Shown piece after piece: positions 17,127-26,368 of a DNA stretch of 64,000 bases; the first letter of the stretch is position 1; each line of letters opens with the position of its first letter. A model generated the notes under the pieces. It did no database searches. It was not told the origin of the DNA and worked only from the letters and a program-made list of their open reading frames with translations. The DNA comes from JBCFAY01 sp038562375 (GTDB lineage Bacteria; Bacillota; Clostridia; Christensenellales; CAG-138), in assembly GCA_038562375.1 (NCBI GenBank), contig JBCFAY010000004.1, forward strand, positions 1 through 64,000, in the 5' to 3' direction. The translations under genes were made by a program, and so were the position numbers.

Positions 17127-17924
17127 CTATTTCAGCATGTGATTGTTTATGAACCATGCGACCCCATCTTCTACGCATGCGGGTACAATCAAATCCGCGA
17201 TTCCCTTGACTTTTTCGGTCGCATTACCCACTGCGGCGCCTATACCCGCCCATTCGAGCATCTCGAGATCGAGGGAGTTATCCCCCATTGCGGCAACCTC
17301 GTGGCGCGCGATCCCAAGCCGCTCGGCAAGCCATTGTAGAGCCGCGCCTTTGTGCGCACAGAGATGGTTAAACTCCACAAATCCGGCCTTCGAGCCGGAA
17401 ACCTTCAGCCTGCCTGCAAAATGAGCCTGCATCTTCGGGATCAGCTCCTCCGCCCGCTCATGCTCCGCGATAAAGAGCACCTTGGGCACGTTTTCCCAGA
17501 CTTTCTTGCGGATCATCGGATCGATCACCAGCGGGAGCGACAGGGCCCGCGTATAGTTGCGCGCGATGGCGTCGTCCGACTCGGTCACGATGGTATCGCC
17601 CTGATAGATCTGCGCGTATACGTTTTCCTTCTCGGCAATACCGAGGATCTCCTGCACGAGCTCGTTGGGAACCTCCGTTGCGTGTATAAGCTGGTTTGTA
17701 CGCGTATCGGTCACGATCGCGCCGCCGTAATTGATCACGGGACCTTCGATCTTAAGCGTTCTCCAAACATGATTGCTTCCCAAATAGCCTCTTCCCGTCG
17801 CAATCGTAACATAGATTCCCGCCTTTTGCGCGCGCGCGATCGCCGCCTGATTCGCATCCGAAATCGTGACGATGTCGCTCACCAGCGTATCGTCGACATC
17901 AAGAGCAAGAAGTTTGATCGACAT
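17127..17924 (-). CDS. Cof-type HAD-superfamily phosphatase
   Basis: The product (265 aa) is a HAD IIB (Cof) hydrolase with motif I LLALDVDDTLVSD at the N-terminus, a C2 cap in the middle, and GDNSLDLEML carrying the magnesium-binding aspartates near residue 215. Members dephosphorylate sugar phosphates, flavin or pyridoxal nucleotides; the substrate here is unknown. GGAGGG stands before the ATG at 17924. It sits between uvrC and hprK on the same strand, 11 bp before hprK, with hprK's Shine-Dalgarno overlapping its end. Confidence 0.9.
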   Translation of the reverse strand: MSIKLLALDVDDTLVSDIVTISDANQAAIARAQKAGIYVTIATGRGYLGSNHVWRTLKIEGPVINYGGAIVTDTRTNQLIHATEVPNELVQEILGIAEKENVYAQIYQGDTIVTESDDAIARNYTRALSLPLVIDPMIRKKVWENVPKVLFIAEHERAEELIPKMQAHFAGRLKVSGSKAGFVEFNHLCAHKGAALQWLAERLGIARHEVAAMGDNSLDLEMLEWAGIGAAVGNATEKVKGIADLIVPACVEDGVAWFINNHMLK

Positions 17925-17946
17925 GTTTTCCCTCCGCAGTGAAAAT

Positions 17947-19797
17947 CTATTCTCCAATCCCGGGCGCTGCCTCGGGATGAAAATACGCGTATGCTTTTTT
18001 TGCCGCCGGCGCGTTCATTCCAGGGACGGCGCAAAGCTCCTCCTCGGATGCGGCGCGGATGGCGTCCATCGTCAGGAACGCGTCGAACAGCGCGCGCCTG
18101 CGCTTCGGCCCTATGCCGCCGATATCGTCGAGCACCGAGTACAGCGCGCTCTTCGAGCGCAGGCTCCGGTGATAAGTGATGGCGAACCTGTGCGCCTCGT
18201 CGCGGATCCGTTCGACCAGATGCAGCACGGGGCTACTGCGCTCAAGGAGTATCGGCGGCTCGTCGCCGGGCAGTATGATCTCCTCGTTGCGCTCCGCAAG
18301 GCCGATCGCGGCGATGTCGTATAAGCCGACCGACTCGAGCACCTCCAGCGCCACATTGAGCTGACCTCGACCGCCGTCCACGATCAAGAGATCGGGCAGG
18401 CGGACGAAACGCTCGTCGCCCTGTTTGGCGCGCTCGAACCGGCGCGTGAGCATCTCGCGCATGGCGGCGTAATCGTCGCCCTGCGTGTCCGCCTTGATCT
18501 TAAAACGCCGATATTCCTTTTTATCCGGCTGCCCGCCGGTAAAGACCACCATCGATCCGACGGTCTCGCTGCCCTGAAAATGCGAGTTGTCGTAGCACTC
18601 CATGCGCTCGGGCGCGTAGTTCATGCCCGCCAGCTCGCCAAGGAGCAGCGACGCGCCCTCCGTGCGCTCCCACGCGCGGCGCTTGAGCATGTTTTCCCGC
18701 GCGAGGGCATCCATGCCGTTCTGATAGGCAAGCTCCGCCTGCTTTTTGCGATCCCCGCGCTGCGGGCGGATCAGCAGAACCTTCGAGCCGCGCTTTTCGC
18801 TCAGCCACTCAGCGATTCCTTCCGCATCCTGCACGTGATCGCGGACAACGACCTCCTTGGGCGGCTCGCCCGCATCGGCGTAGTATTGCTTGAGGAAGGA
18901 CGCCATGATAACGTCCGCCGCCTCGCCCGTGCCGAGCATCGTAAAGCGCTCCGTGCCGACCACCTTTCCGTTGCGCTGGAACAGGGCAAAAACCACCATA
19001 TCCGACCCGTCGTTCGCCAGAGCGAATACGTCCCGTTCCTTCGAGTTCGCGCCGATCGCGAGCTGGTGCTCGCCGAGCGCGCGGATCGCGCGGATGCGAT
19101 CGCGATACTGCGCGGCGCGCTCGTACTCCATCGCGTCCGCGGCCTCGTTCATCTGCTCCTCCAAGCGCGTTAAAACAAGCTGTATGTTCCCTTCGAGGAA
19201 CGCCACCACCTGATGAAGCAGCGCATGGTATTGTTCCTTCGTCATGCTGCCCGAACACGGCGCGGCGCACTTACCGATATGGAACATCAGGCAGGGCCGC
19301 TCCCTTCGCGCAATCGCCTTATGGATATCCTTCTTGCAGTGGCGGATCGGAAAGTACTCGCGCACCGCGTTGATCGCATCCCGAAGAGCGATGCCGCTCA
19401 GATACGGTCCGAGATAGCGTGCGCCGTCCGGCTTCACCCTGCGCACGACCTCGACGCGCGGGAAGTCCTGGCCAAAATCCACGCGCAGGTATGGGAAGTG
19501 CTTATCGTCCTTCAGAAGGATGTTATAGCGCGGTCTGTGCTGCTTTATGAGGTTCGATTCAAGCGTAAAGGCTTCCGTCTCGTTTGAGGTAAGGATATAA
19601 TCAAAATCCTCGATATGCGATACCATCGCGATGACCTTTGCGGGATGGTTCCTCGAGGATTGAAAGTATTGGCGGACCCGGTTCTTTAAATTGACCGCTT
19701 TTCCCACATAGATGATCTCGCCCCGGCCGTCCATCATCAGATAGACGCCCGGCGCATCGGGCAGCAGATCAAGCTTGTTGTGGACGATCTCATTCAT
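17947..19797 (-). CDS. uvrC: Excinuclease ABC subunit C
   Basis: The product (616 aa) makes both incisions in UvrABC nucleotide excision repair. It has an N-terminal GIY-YIG nuclease domain (GVYLMMDGRGEIIYVGKA near residue 20), a central UVR segment, a C-terminal RNase H-like domain and a helix-hairpin-helix (DDIGGIGPKRRRAL). The ATG at 19797 is chosen over upstream ATGs because the -10 element of its promoter ends 7 nt before it; no Shine-Dalgarno is present. The mRNA is therefore probably leaderless. It is first of the uvrC-HAD-hprK-ROK group. Confidence 0.95.
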   Translation of the reverse strand: MNEIVHNKLDLLPDAPGVYLMMDGRGEIIYVGKAVNLKNRVRQYFQSSRNHPAKVIAMVSHIEDFDYILTSNETEAFTLESNLIKQHRPRYNILLKDDKHFPYLRVDFGQDFPRVEVVRRVKPDGARYLGPYLSGIALRDAINAVREYFPIRHCKKDIHKAIARRERPCLMFHIGKCAAPCSGSMTKEQYHALLHQVVAFLEGNIQLVLTRLEEQMNEAADAMEYERAAQYRDRIRAIRALGEHQLAIGANSKERDVFALANDGSDMVVFALFQRNGKVVGTERFTMLGTGEAADVIMASFLKQYYADAGEPPKEVVVRDHVQDAEGIAEWLSEKRGSKVLLIRPQRGDRKKQAELAYQNGMDALARENMLKRRAWERTEGASLLLGELAGMNYAPERMECYDNSHFQGSETVGSMVVFTGGQPDKKEYRRFKIKADTQGDDYAAMREMLTRRFERAKQGDERFVRLPDLLIVDGGRGQLNVALEVLESVGLYDIAAIGLAERNEEIILPGDEPPILLERSSPVLHLVERIRDEAHRFAITYHRSLRSKSALYSVLDDIGGIGPKRRRALFDAFLTMDAIRAASEEELCAVPGMNAPAAKKAYAYFHPEAAPGIGE

Positions 19798-19804
19798 GGG
19801 TAAC

Positions 19805-19838
19805 ATTATACCATGGATGTGGCGAATCGTGGTATAAT
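19805..19838. promoter_or_regulatory. Back-to-back extended -10 promoters (uvrC leftward, membrane protein rightward)
   Basis: TGGTATAAT occurs once on each strand as an inverted repeat (19805-19813 on minus, 19830-19838 on plus). Each carries the TGn extension of an extended -10, which compensates for missing -35 hexamers. Each -10 occupies the other's -35 zone, so polymerase can probably occupy only one at a time. Confidence 0.75.
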
Positions 19839-19861
19839 GGAAATCGTTTGGAGGTCTTGCC

Positions 19862-21781
19862 ATGTTTCTCAATATCGTCAGCACGCTCTATTGTGCGCTT
19901 TATCTTTTGGCGGGCTACGCTGTCGCGCGCGTGATCTTCAAGGAGGAGGCGCCGCACCTTAGGATACTGTTTTCCGGCGCCATCGCACTGGCGCTGTTAA
20001 TGTGGCTGCCGGCGCTGTTCTCGTTCCTGATGGGCTTTACCCTCGCGGCCCAGCTTTTGGCGGGAGCGCTTTGCCTTATCATAGGCGCGGTCTTTTATAT
20101 TTTAGGGCGCAAAACGGCGCCTGACGCGGCGCGGCGGACGCTTCGCAGTTACCGCGCCATGCTTTTCACGCTTGCGCCGCTTTTGCTGATCGGCCTCTAC
20201 CTGTACTTGACGCACACCATAACGACGGCGGCGGACGGATCGCTGCACGTCGGCCAATCCACTTACGGCGACCTGAGCCTTCATTTAGGGCTCGTAACAA
20301 GCCTTAAGGTGCAGGGCTTCTTCCCGCCCTCTTATTCCATCTACTATGGACAGGCTATCGGCTATCCTTTCCTGTGCGACAGCATCAGCGCTACCTTCTA
20401 TACCTTGGGCGCAAGCCTGCGCTACGCCATGTTGCTCCCCTCATGCATCGCCTATGCGACGGTGCTCTTGGGCGTGTGGAGCTTCTTTGAAGGCTGGCTG
20501 AAAAAACCCTCGTATACCGTGCTGGCGACGCTGTTTTTCTTCGTGGGCGGCGGCTTTGGATTTGCTTATCATTTCGATCAGCTCAAGCTGTTTCCGGACA
20601 ATATCTCGAAGATATTCACCGGCTTCTATTTAACGCCCACCAACCAGCCCGGAATCGGCCTTAGCTGGGTCAACGCGATCGCCGATATGCTCGTTCCCCA
20701 AAGGGCAACGCTATTCGGCTGGTCGCTGCTCTTCCCCTGCCTGACGCTGCTCCGCCGTGCGGTATTCGATGCGCCGAAGAATCAGAAGCGGGATTTTATT
20801 GCGCTCGGCTGCTTCGCCGGGTGCCTTCCCCTTATCCATACGCATTCGTTCCTCGCGCTTGGTATGGTGAGCGTCGTCTATTTCTTGCGCACGGTTTTCC
20901 GGCGCGAGCACAAGCAGCTCGCGGGGCTCGCGGTTTACGGGGTGATCGCGCTCGCGCTCGCCGCGCCCCAGCTGTTCCTGTTCACGTTCCGTCAGTCGGA
21001 GCATTTTGTCAGGCTGCACTTTAACTGGACAAACGAGACCGATACGTTTCTTTGGTTCTACATCAAGAATATGGGGCTATTGTTCCTGATGCTGCCCGTC
21101 GCCTATCTGATGGCGGACAAGCGGGACCGCGGCATTTACCTCGGTTCCCTTTTGATCTGGATCGCCTGCGAAACGCTGTTGTTTCAGCCGAATCCTTACG
21201 ATAACAACAAGCTGCTGTTCATCTGGTTCGCGTTCAACTGCGCGCTGGTCGCAAAAGGGCTCTGCGAGCTGTACGCGCGCCTTGGCGAACTGCGCGGGCG
21301 CAGGCTGCTCGCCGTCATGGCGCTCTGCGCGGTGTTTCTTTCCGGCGGCCTGACGCTTGGGCGGGAGGCCGTCTCGGATTATGAGCTGATCAGCGCGGAG
21401 CAGGTCGAAGCCGCCGCCTACCTCGAGCAAAACGCGCCGAAGGACGCGCTCATTCTGACCGCGGCAAATCACAACAACGCGGTCGCTGTGCTCACCGGGC
21501 GCAACATTGTCCTCGGAACGGATTCGTTCCTGTACTTCCACGGCTTTGATACGACACAAAGACGCCGGCAAGTCGAGCGGATGTTCGCAAACCCCGCCGA
21601 AAGCCTTGAAGAGTTGCTCAAACAGTTCCCGCTCGATTACGTTTACATCGGCGACTACGAGCGTTACGAATTCGCGGTCGACGAAGCCTATTTCGCGGCG
21701 AATTATCCCGTCGCTTACCAAAACGACGAGGTAACGATCTACGCGATCAGCGCGCGCTCTCAACAGGCGACAAACGAATAA
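19862..21781 (+). CDS. Large polytopic membrane protein, possible GT-C type glycosyltransferase
   Basis: The protein (639 aa) is not assigned to a named family. About 12-13 hydrophobic helices cover residues 1-480, and a soluble C-terminal domain of ~150 residues follows (from about VSDYELISAEQVEAAAYLEQ). Acidic residues in the first long extracytoplasmic loop (TTAADGSLHVGQSTYGDLSLH) and a final domain that looks like the tail of ArnT/PMT-like proteins suggest a lipid-linked sugar transferase. GGAGG precedes the ATG. It is transcribed away from uvrC from a shared palindromic promoter region. Confidence 0.75.
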   Translation: MFLNIVSTLYCALYLLAGYAVARVIFKEEAPHLRILFSGAIALALLMWLPALFSFLMGFTLAAQLLAGALCLIIGAVFYILGRKTAPDAARRTLRSYRAMLFTLAPLLLIGLYLYLTHTITTAADGSLHVGQSTYGDLSLHLGLVTSLKVQGFFPPSYSIYYGQAIGYPFLCDSISATFYTLGASLRYAMLLPSCIAYATVLLGVWSFFEGWLKKPSYTVLATLFFFVGGGFGFAYHFDQLKLFPDNISKIFTGFYLTPTNQPGIGLSWVNAIADMLVPQRATLFGWSLLFPCLTLLRRAVFDAPKNQKRDFIALGCFAGCLPLIHTHSFLALGMVSVVYFLRTVFRREHKQLAGLAVYGVIALALAAPQLFLFTFRQSEHFVRLHFNWTNETDTFLWFYIKNMGLLFLMLPVAYLMADKRDRGIYLGSLLIWIACETLLFQPNPYDNNKLLFIWFAFNCALVAKGLCELYARLGELRGRRLLAVMALCAVFLSGGLTLGREAVSDYELISAEQVEAAAYLEQNAPKDALILTAANHNNAVAVLTGRNIVLGTDSFLYFHGFDTTQRRRQVERMFANPAESLEELLKQFPLDYVYIGDYERYEFAVDEAYFAANYPVAYQNDEVTIYAISARSQQATNE

Positions 21782-21812
21782 TTCTATCCTGATAGTTTGC
21801 ATTAGTTTGCGT

Positions 21813-21841
21813 TTGACGCAGCCGGGGATATTTGTTACGAT
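21813..21841 (+). promoter_or_regulatory. Probable promoter of the AbgB-like gene
   Basis: TTGACG (21813-21818), 17 bp and TACGAT (21836-21841) form a good sigma-A promoter. A leader of about 85 nt follows before the TTG start. Confidence 0.6.
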
Positions 21842-21935
21842 GAATATGTAATATGACCTTTAAGATCGACCGGAACATCATGTTTATCAATGCGTTTCGA
21901 AGCGAACATCTCTAAACACAGGAGGAAACTGCCCC

Positions 21936-23372
21936 TTGAAGCAGGCCGTGCGCGATTCAATTGAGCGCAAAAAAGAACTGATTCTTTCCATTTGCGACCG
22001 GATTTTCGATTCACCCGAACTAATGTACCTGGAGCATACATCGAGCGCGATTCTCGCGGACGCGCTTGAAAACGAGGGCTTTGCGGTACAACGAAACACC
22101 GCGGGCATCCAAACCGCCTTCACTGCGCGTTTTGGGAGCGGAAAACCCGTCATCGGCATTCTCGCCGAATATGACGCTGTCTCCGGTCTAAGCCAGGTGC
22201 CGGGTGCGTTTGAGCCCAAGCCCATCCATGAGGGCAGCCCGGGGCATGGGTGCGGGCATAACCTGCTCTCCGGCGGTTCTTTGGCCGCCGCGATCGCAAT
22301 CAAGGATTATCTGGAACGTTCCCATCGGCCGGGAACGGTCATTCTCTTCGGGTGCCCCGCCGAGGAAGGCGGCTCCGGAAAGGTATTTCTTGCCCGCCAC
22401 GGCGCGTTTGACGAACTCGATTGCGCGCTTACCTGGCATCCCGGCGATTTTATCGGCGTGGCGTACGATAGCTCCCTGGCGAATATCCTCGCGAGCTTTC
22501 GCTTTAACGGCGTTGCATCCCATGCGGCGCTCACGCCGCATTTGGGCCGCAGCGCGCTCGACGCGGTGGAATTGATGAACATCGGCGTTCAGTTTTTAAG
22601 GGAGCACATCCTCCCCGACGCCCGTGTGCACTATGCGATTACCGACGCAGGCGGCCGTTCCCCCAACGTTGTGCAGCCGCTTGCCGAAGTTCTCTATCAG
22701 ATTCGCGCACCCCGGATTGATCAGGTGCGCGAGATTTATGCGCGGGTGTGTGATATCGCCTCGGGCGCGGCGTTGATGAGCGGAACGAGCGTCGAAGTGA
22801 ACTTCCGCAAAGCAAGTTCGGACATCATACTGAACCGGACGCTCGCGCTCGTGCTGCAAAGGAACCTCCAATACGCCGATCTTCCGAGCTATAGCGCCGA
22901 GGAAATCGAAAGCGCCGCGCGTATCCGCCGCACGATCAAGGACTATGACGATTCTTTGGAGCGCTATGCGCAGAGGCTGGACCAGCCCGGGCGCGAATAT
23001 ATCACCGCCCGCCGCGGCAGGCCGATCAACGATTTTGTGACCCCGCTTTTGCCGAATCAAAGTATTATGTCCGCCTCCTCGGACGTCGGCGACGTGAGCT
23101 GGATCTGCCCGACGGCGCAGATTACCGCATGCACGATGGCGGCCTGCACGAGCTACCATTCCTGGCAGCTCACCGCACAGGGAAAAAGCTCGATCGCGCA
23201 CAAGGGCGCACTCTTCGCCGGAAACGTTCTAGCGCTCACCGCGATAGAGCTGATCGAGACCCCCTCGCTGATCGAAAGGGCGAAGGCCGAACTGCTGGAG
23301 CGGCTGGAAGGACAGCCCTATGTCTGCCCCATCCCGAAGGCGGTTCAGCATACGGCGCTGATACCGCGCTAA
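21936..23372 (+). CDS. M20 family amidohydrolase, AbgB-like
   Basis: The product (478 aa) matches the AbgB branch of M20 metallo-amidohydrolases, which include p-aminobenzoyl-glutamate hydrolase. The first metal motif GHGCGHNL is at 103-110, and the catalytic Glu pair lies in PAEEGGSGK near 141. Most AbgB-like Firmicute proteins have unknown acyl-amino-acid substrates, so folate breakdown is only one possibility. The start is TTG (21936) with GGAGG ten nt upstream; no ATG fits. It has its own promoter and shares a bidirectional terminator with ttcA. Confidence 0.88.
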   Translation: MKQAVRDSIERKKELILSICDRIFDSPELMYLEHTSSAILADALENEGFAVQRNTAGIQTAFTARFGSGKPVIGILAEYDAVSGLSQVPGAFEPKPIHEGSPGHGCGHNLLSGGSLAAAIAIKDYLERSHRPGTVILFGCPAEEGGSGKVFLARHGAFDELDCALTWHPGDFIGVAYDSSLANILASFRFNGVASHAALTPHLGRSALDAVELMNIGVQFLREHILPDARVHYAITDAGGRSPNVVQPLAEVLYQIRAPRIDQVREIYARVCDIASGAALMSGTSVEVNFRKASSDIILNRTLALVLQRNLQYADLPSYSAEEIESAARIRRTIKDYDDSLERYAQRLDQPGREYITARRGRPINDFVTPLLPNQSIMSASSDVGDVSWICPTAQITACTMAACTSYHSWQLTAQGKSSIAHKGALFAGNVLALTAIELIETPSLIERAKAELLERLEGQPYVCPIPKAVQHTALIPR

Positions 23373-23385
23373 GTATCAATACAGC

Positions 23386-23420
23386 AAGCGCGCCGCGGTC
23401 ATCTGCCGCGGCGCGCTTTG
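23386..23420. terminator. Bidirectional terminator between the AbgB-like gene and ttcA
   Basis: A 13-bp GC-rich stem (23386-23398 with 23406-23418) ends in AAG/CTT pairs and is followed on the plus strand by TTTGTTG. It lies between convergent stop codons. Confidence 0.8.
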
Positions 23421-23436
23421 TTGATGGAATCGCTCA

Positions 23437-24258
23437 TTAATACTCGTCTAAAAAGGATACACGGGTGCCTTTGCGCGTGCTCTGATATCCGAGGATCGTA
23501 TCAAGGTTGACGTTCTGTGCGCTCGCGAAAATGTTTCCGTCAATATTGGGGTTGATTTCCCGGAAGCGCTCGATCAAAAGCTTCATCTGCTGGCGTGAAG
23601 AAACTTCCGTATCCTCCTGCTCATTCTCCCAAGTAACGCGGCAGGCGCACCTTAAAAAACTCATCCCGTTGGCCGCCGCCCAAGCCTTGATATCGGCCTC
23701 CTTGACAAGGTACATCGGGCGGATCACCTCCATATCCGGGAAGCTCGTGCTGCGAAGCTTCGGCATCATGGTCTTGAATTCGCCCCCATAGAACACGCTC
23801 ATCAAAGTGGTTTCGATGACATCGTCAAAGTGATGGCCGAGCGCGATCTTGTTGCAGCCGGCCTCTCGGGCAAGCTTATAGAGCACGCCGCGCCTCATGC
23901 GGGCACACATAAAACAGGCAGCCTGCATCGACTCCATCGCAGCAAATACATCCGATTCGAAAATCTTTACCGGAATGCCCAGAGTCTGCGCATTCTTCTC
24001 GATGAGAAGGCGGTTTTCCGGCGCGTAGCCGGGATCCATCACGATGAATTCAAGCCCGAATTCGATCGGCCAATGGCGCTGCAGCAGCTGGAGGCATTTG
24101 GCCATGAGCATGGAATCCTTGCCGCCGGAAATGCAAACCGCGATCTTATCGCCCGGATCGATCAGGCGATAAACGCGGATACCTCGGACAAACCGCCGCC
24201 AAACGGCGCTTTTATAGGCGTTCAAAATGCTCTTTTCACATTCCAAATATGAGGCCAT
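23437..24258 (-). CDS. ttcA: TtcA-family tRNA 2-thiocytidine synthetase-like protein
   Basis: The product (273 aa) is an N-type ATP pyrophosphatase with P-loop SGGKDS at 44-49, Cys115 and Cys118 in CFMC, and Cys204 and Cys206 in RCACR, the pattern of [4Fe-4S] TtcA enzymes that thiolate C32 of tRNA. Length equals that of characterised TtcA. Some clostridial relatives act on other tRNA positions. The ORF extends far upstream, but the start is placed at 24258, one base after the gntR stop (TAG-T-ATG), with only weak Shine-Dalgarno pairing, so translation probably depends on coupling. Confidence 0.85.
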   Translation of the reverse strand: MASYLECEKSILNAYKSAVWRRFVRGIRVYRLIDPGDKIAVCISGGKDSMLMAKCLQLLQRHWPIEFGLEFIVMDPGYAPENRLLIEKNAQTLGIPVKIFESDVFAAMESMQAACFMCARMRRGVLYKLAREAGCNKIALGHHFDDVIETTLMSVFYGGEFKTMMPKLRSTSFPDMEVIRPMYLVKEADIKAWAAANGMSFLRCACRVTWENEQEDTEVSSRQQMKLLIERFREINPNIDGNIFASAQNVNLDTILGYQSTRKGTRVSFLDEY

Positions 24259-24259
24259 A

Positions 24260-24949
24260 CTATCGTTCCCGCGCCGTCTCCAGCATCCCCGGGGAATTGA
24301 GAAGCAGGACTTTGGTCGTCTCAAGATGGGTTCTGAGCACCGCGGTCGCAAGCTCCTGATCCTTATCCATGCACGCGCGCAGAAGCTCCGCGTGCTGTTC
24401 ACGCGTTTTGCTGTAGAGCTCCTCGCGGGAATAGAACGGCCGGATGTAGCGATCCACGTTTGCGTGCAGCTGGTCAATCAGCTGCAAAAGCACGGGATTG
24501 TTTGCCTGCTCGTAGAGAAGAAAGTGGAATTTCAGATTTTTTTCCTCCATCCGGTTGCAGTCCTTTTCCTCGGCGTGCTCATCGATCAGATCCTTGGCGC
24601 GGGAAAGCGTTTCCTCGCTCAAATGCGGCATCGCCGCACGCATGGCGCCCAATTCCAAGATGATACGCGCATCCATGATGTTCTCGATTTCCGTGCGGGT
24701 CAGCTGGGTAACCACGGCACCGCGGTTTGGGTAAATGCGGACAAGCCCCTGCGCCTCAAGCTGACGGAACGCCTCGCGCACCGGGATATGGCTTACCGAA
24801 AGCGCGGCGGACACCTCGTCCTGCTTGAGCGGCATACCTCCGGGAAGAACATTTCTGACGATGGCGGCTCGAAGGGTTAAGAATACCCAATCCCGCGCGG
24901 CGATTGAGCGAGGGTGCATCTCCTGAGCGATGGCTTTTAATTCGTTCAT
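24260..24949 (-). CDS. GntR family regulator, FadR/FCD subfamily
   Basis: The DNA-binding protein (229 aa) has an N-terminal winged helix (LKQDEVSAALSVSHIPVREAFRQLEAQGLV), followed by an all-helical FCD ligand-binding domain in which DARIILE, a His-rich helix and HxxHxAxLRA-type segments can bind a metal and a carboxylate ligand. Such regulators usually sense small organic acids. The start is ATG 24949 behind GGGGGA; ATG 24964 is possible. Its position upstream of a tRNA thiolation gene gives no clue to the target. Confidence 0.88.
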   Translation of the reverse strand: MNELKAIAQEMHPRSIAARDWVFLTLRAAIVRNVLPGGMPLKQDEVSAALSVSHIPVREAFRQLEAQGLVRIYPNRGAVVTQLTRTEIENIMDARIILELGAMRAAMPHLSEETLSRAKDLIDEHAEEKDCNRMEEKNLKFHFLLYEQANNPVLLQLIDQLHANVDRYIRPFYSREELYSKTREQHAELLRACMDKDQELATAVLRTHLETTKVLLLNSPGMLETARER

Positions 24950-25043
24950 ACATCGATCCCCCAATGTCCATCCGTTTTATTCGGCAATTCATGCTGCACG
25001 GGAATTTGGTGCTTCCGAAATACAGAACGCATATTGAGCACTG

Positions 25044-25934
25044 TTATTTTGTGCGCGACAGCGTATCCTCAACAAGCTCCATGAAAAAGTCCGCGCGTCC
25101 CCCAAGCTCCGAAAGCGCTTCTTTTGCGCGATTAGCGGCTTCATCGGCCTTTTCGCGCGACTTTTTAACGCCGTAAAGCCCGGGATACGTAAACTTATCG
25201 GCGGCCTGATCCTTTCCGATCGTCTTGCCGACGCTTTCGAATGTACCCACGACATCCAAAAGATCGTCCGTAATCTGAAAAAGCAGGCCGTATTCGTCCG
25301 AAAATCGCCCTAGCGCTGCAAGAACCTCCGGCGGACAAGGGTGGACGAGCGCACCCGCCAGGACAGCGGCTTTTATCAAAGCGCCGGTCTTACGCGTATG
25401 GATCTCGCGCAGCATCTCGTCGCTGGGCATTTCAGCGTGCTGGGACCCCAAATCCATGATTTGACCCGCCACCATGCCGCACACGCCCGCTCCGTTGGCG
25501 ATCGCTTTGACGGCCGCCGGATATTCGGGCAAAGCTGCGGCATAGCGAACGCAGGCGTCGAGCATGATCTCGAACGCGTATGTCAAAAGACCGTCTCCCG
25601 CGAGTATCGCGGTGCTTTCGCCGAACACAACATGGTTCGACGGTTTGCCACGCCGGAAATCGTCGTCGTCCATACAGGGCAGATCGTCATGGATCAGCGA
25701 ATATGTATGGATCATCTCCACTGCGCATGCGAGCGGCAGTGCGCTTTCGATTTCGCCTCCAACCAGCTCGCATGCCGCGAGCGTCAGGCAAGGGCGGAGC
25801 CTCTTTCCCCCCGCCCGCACGCTGTACGCCATCGCGCCGCGAAGTTGTTCGGGGATCCCATCCGCCGACAGGATCCGTTCGAGCTCACGCTCGACAAGCG
25901 GCAAGTAACGCGCGAACGCTTTATGTCGCATCAT
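25044..25934 (-). CDS. ispA: Polyprenyl diphosphate synthase, farnesyl/geranylgeranyl type
   Basis: The product (296 aa) condenses isopentenyl diphosphate with allylic diphosphates to make short-chain prenyl diphosphates for undecaprenol and quinone synthesis. The first Asp-rich motif HDDLPCMDDDD spans 82-92, and the second is ITDDLLDV near 220. AGGKRLRP near 41 binds diphosphate. Length fits bacterial IspA. It overlaps the xseB stop by 14 bp and continues the conserved nusB-xseA-xseB-ispA order; the usual next gene dxs is absent. Confidence 0.93.
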   Translation of the reverse strand: MMRHKAFARYLPLVERELERILSADGIPEQLRGAMAYSVRAGGKRLRPCLTLAACELVGGEIESALPLACAVEMIHTYSLIHDDLPCMDDDDFRRGKPSNHVVFGESTAILAGDGLLTYAFEIMLDACVRYAAALPEYPAAVKAIANGAGVCGMVAGQIMDLGSQHAEMPSDEMLREIHTRKTGALIKAAVLAGALVHPCPPEVLAALGRFSDEYGLLFQITDDLLDVVGTFESVGKTIGKDQAADKFTYPGLYGVKKSREKADEAANRAKEALSELGGRADFFMELVEDTLSRTK

Positions 25935-26145
25935 CGCTGTTTTCCCGAGCCGAGCTTTGCATAGAGATTTTCTCTATTTTTGCCTCATATGCGTCCAGCC
26001 GCTCGAGGCACTCCTTCGACAGCGCCATGCCCTTTTCATAGAGCGAGAGCATCTCGTCGAGCGTAAGGCCGCCCTGTGTCATGCGCTCCACGACGCCGTC
26101 GAGCTCCTGAGCGATTTGCTCATAGGATTGTTTCTTTGTCGCCAT
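25921..26145 (-). CDS. xseB: Exodeoxyribonuclease VII small subunit
   Basis: The product (74 aa) is the small helical subunit of exonuclease VII. The typical pattern runs MATKKQSYEQIAQELDGVVE, then GGLTLDEMLSLYEKGMAL and ARLDAYE-like ending LERLDAYEAKIE. AAGGAG precedes the ATG. It normally follows xseA immediately, but here 223 bp intervene. Confidence 0.93.
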   Translation of the reverse strand: MATKKQSYEQIAQELDGVVERMTQGGLTLDEMLSLYEKGMALSKECLERLDAYEAKIEKISMQSSARENSDDAT

Positions 26146-26368
26146 CGGTTACTCCTTCGTTTAAACATCGCACTCCAATGCGAACAGGGCCTAAAAGCGT
26201 ATGACGCCATCGTTTTGTCGGCGCCGATCGCCATGGAAATCGCCTAATCTTGGCAAGGCTCCACCGCGCTTGGATGGCCGTATACTTTCAAGATTCCGGC
26301 ATGATCGCGGCGGCGGTTTCAGGGAATCACGCGGTTATGCCGCATAGGATCCCGCCCAAAGTATGCCT
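26146..26368. other. Spacer between xseA and xseB without a supported gene
   Basis: These 223 bp separate two genes that usually overlap or nearly touch. I see no reading frame with a ribosome site, no convincing promoter and no intrinsic terminator. Confidence 0.5.
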
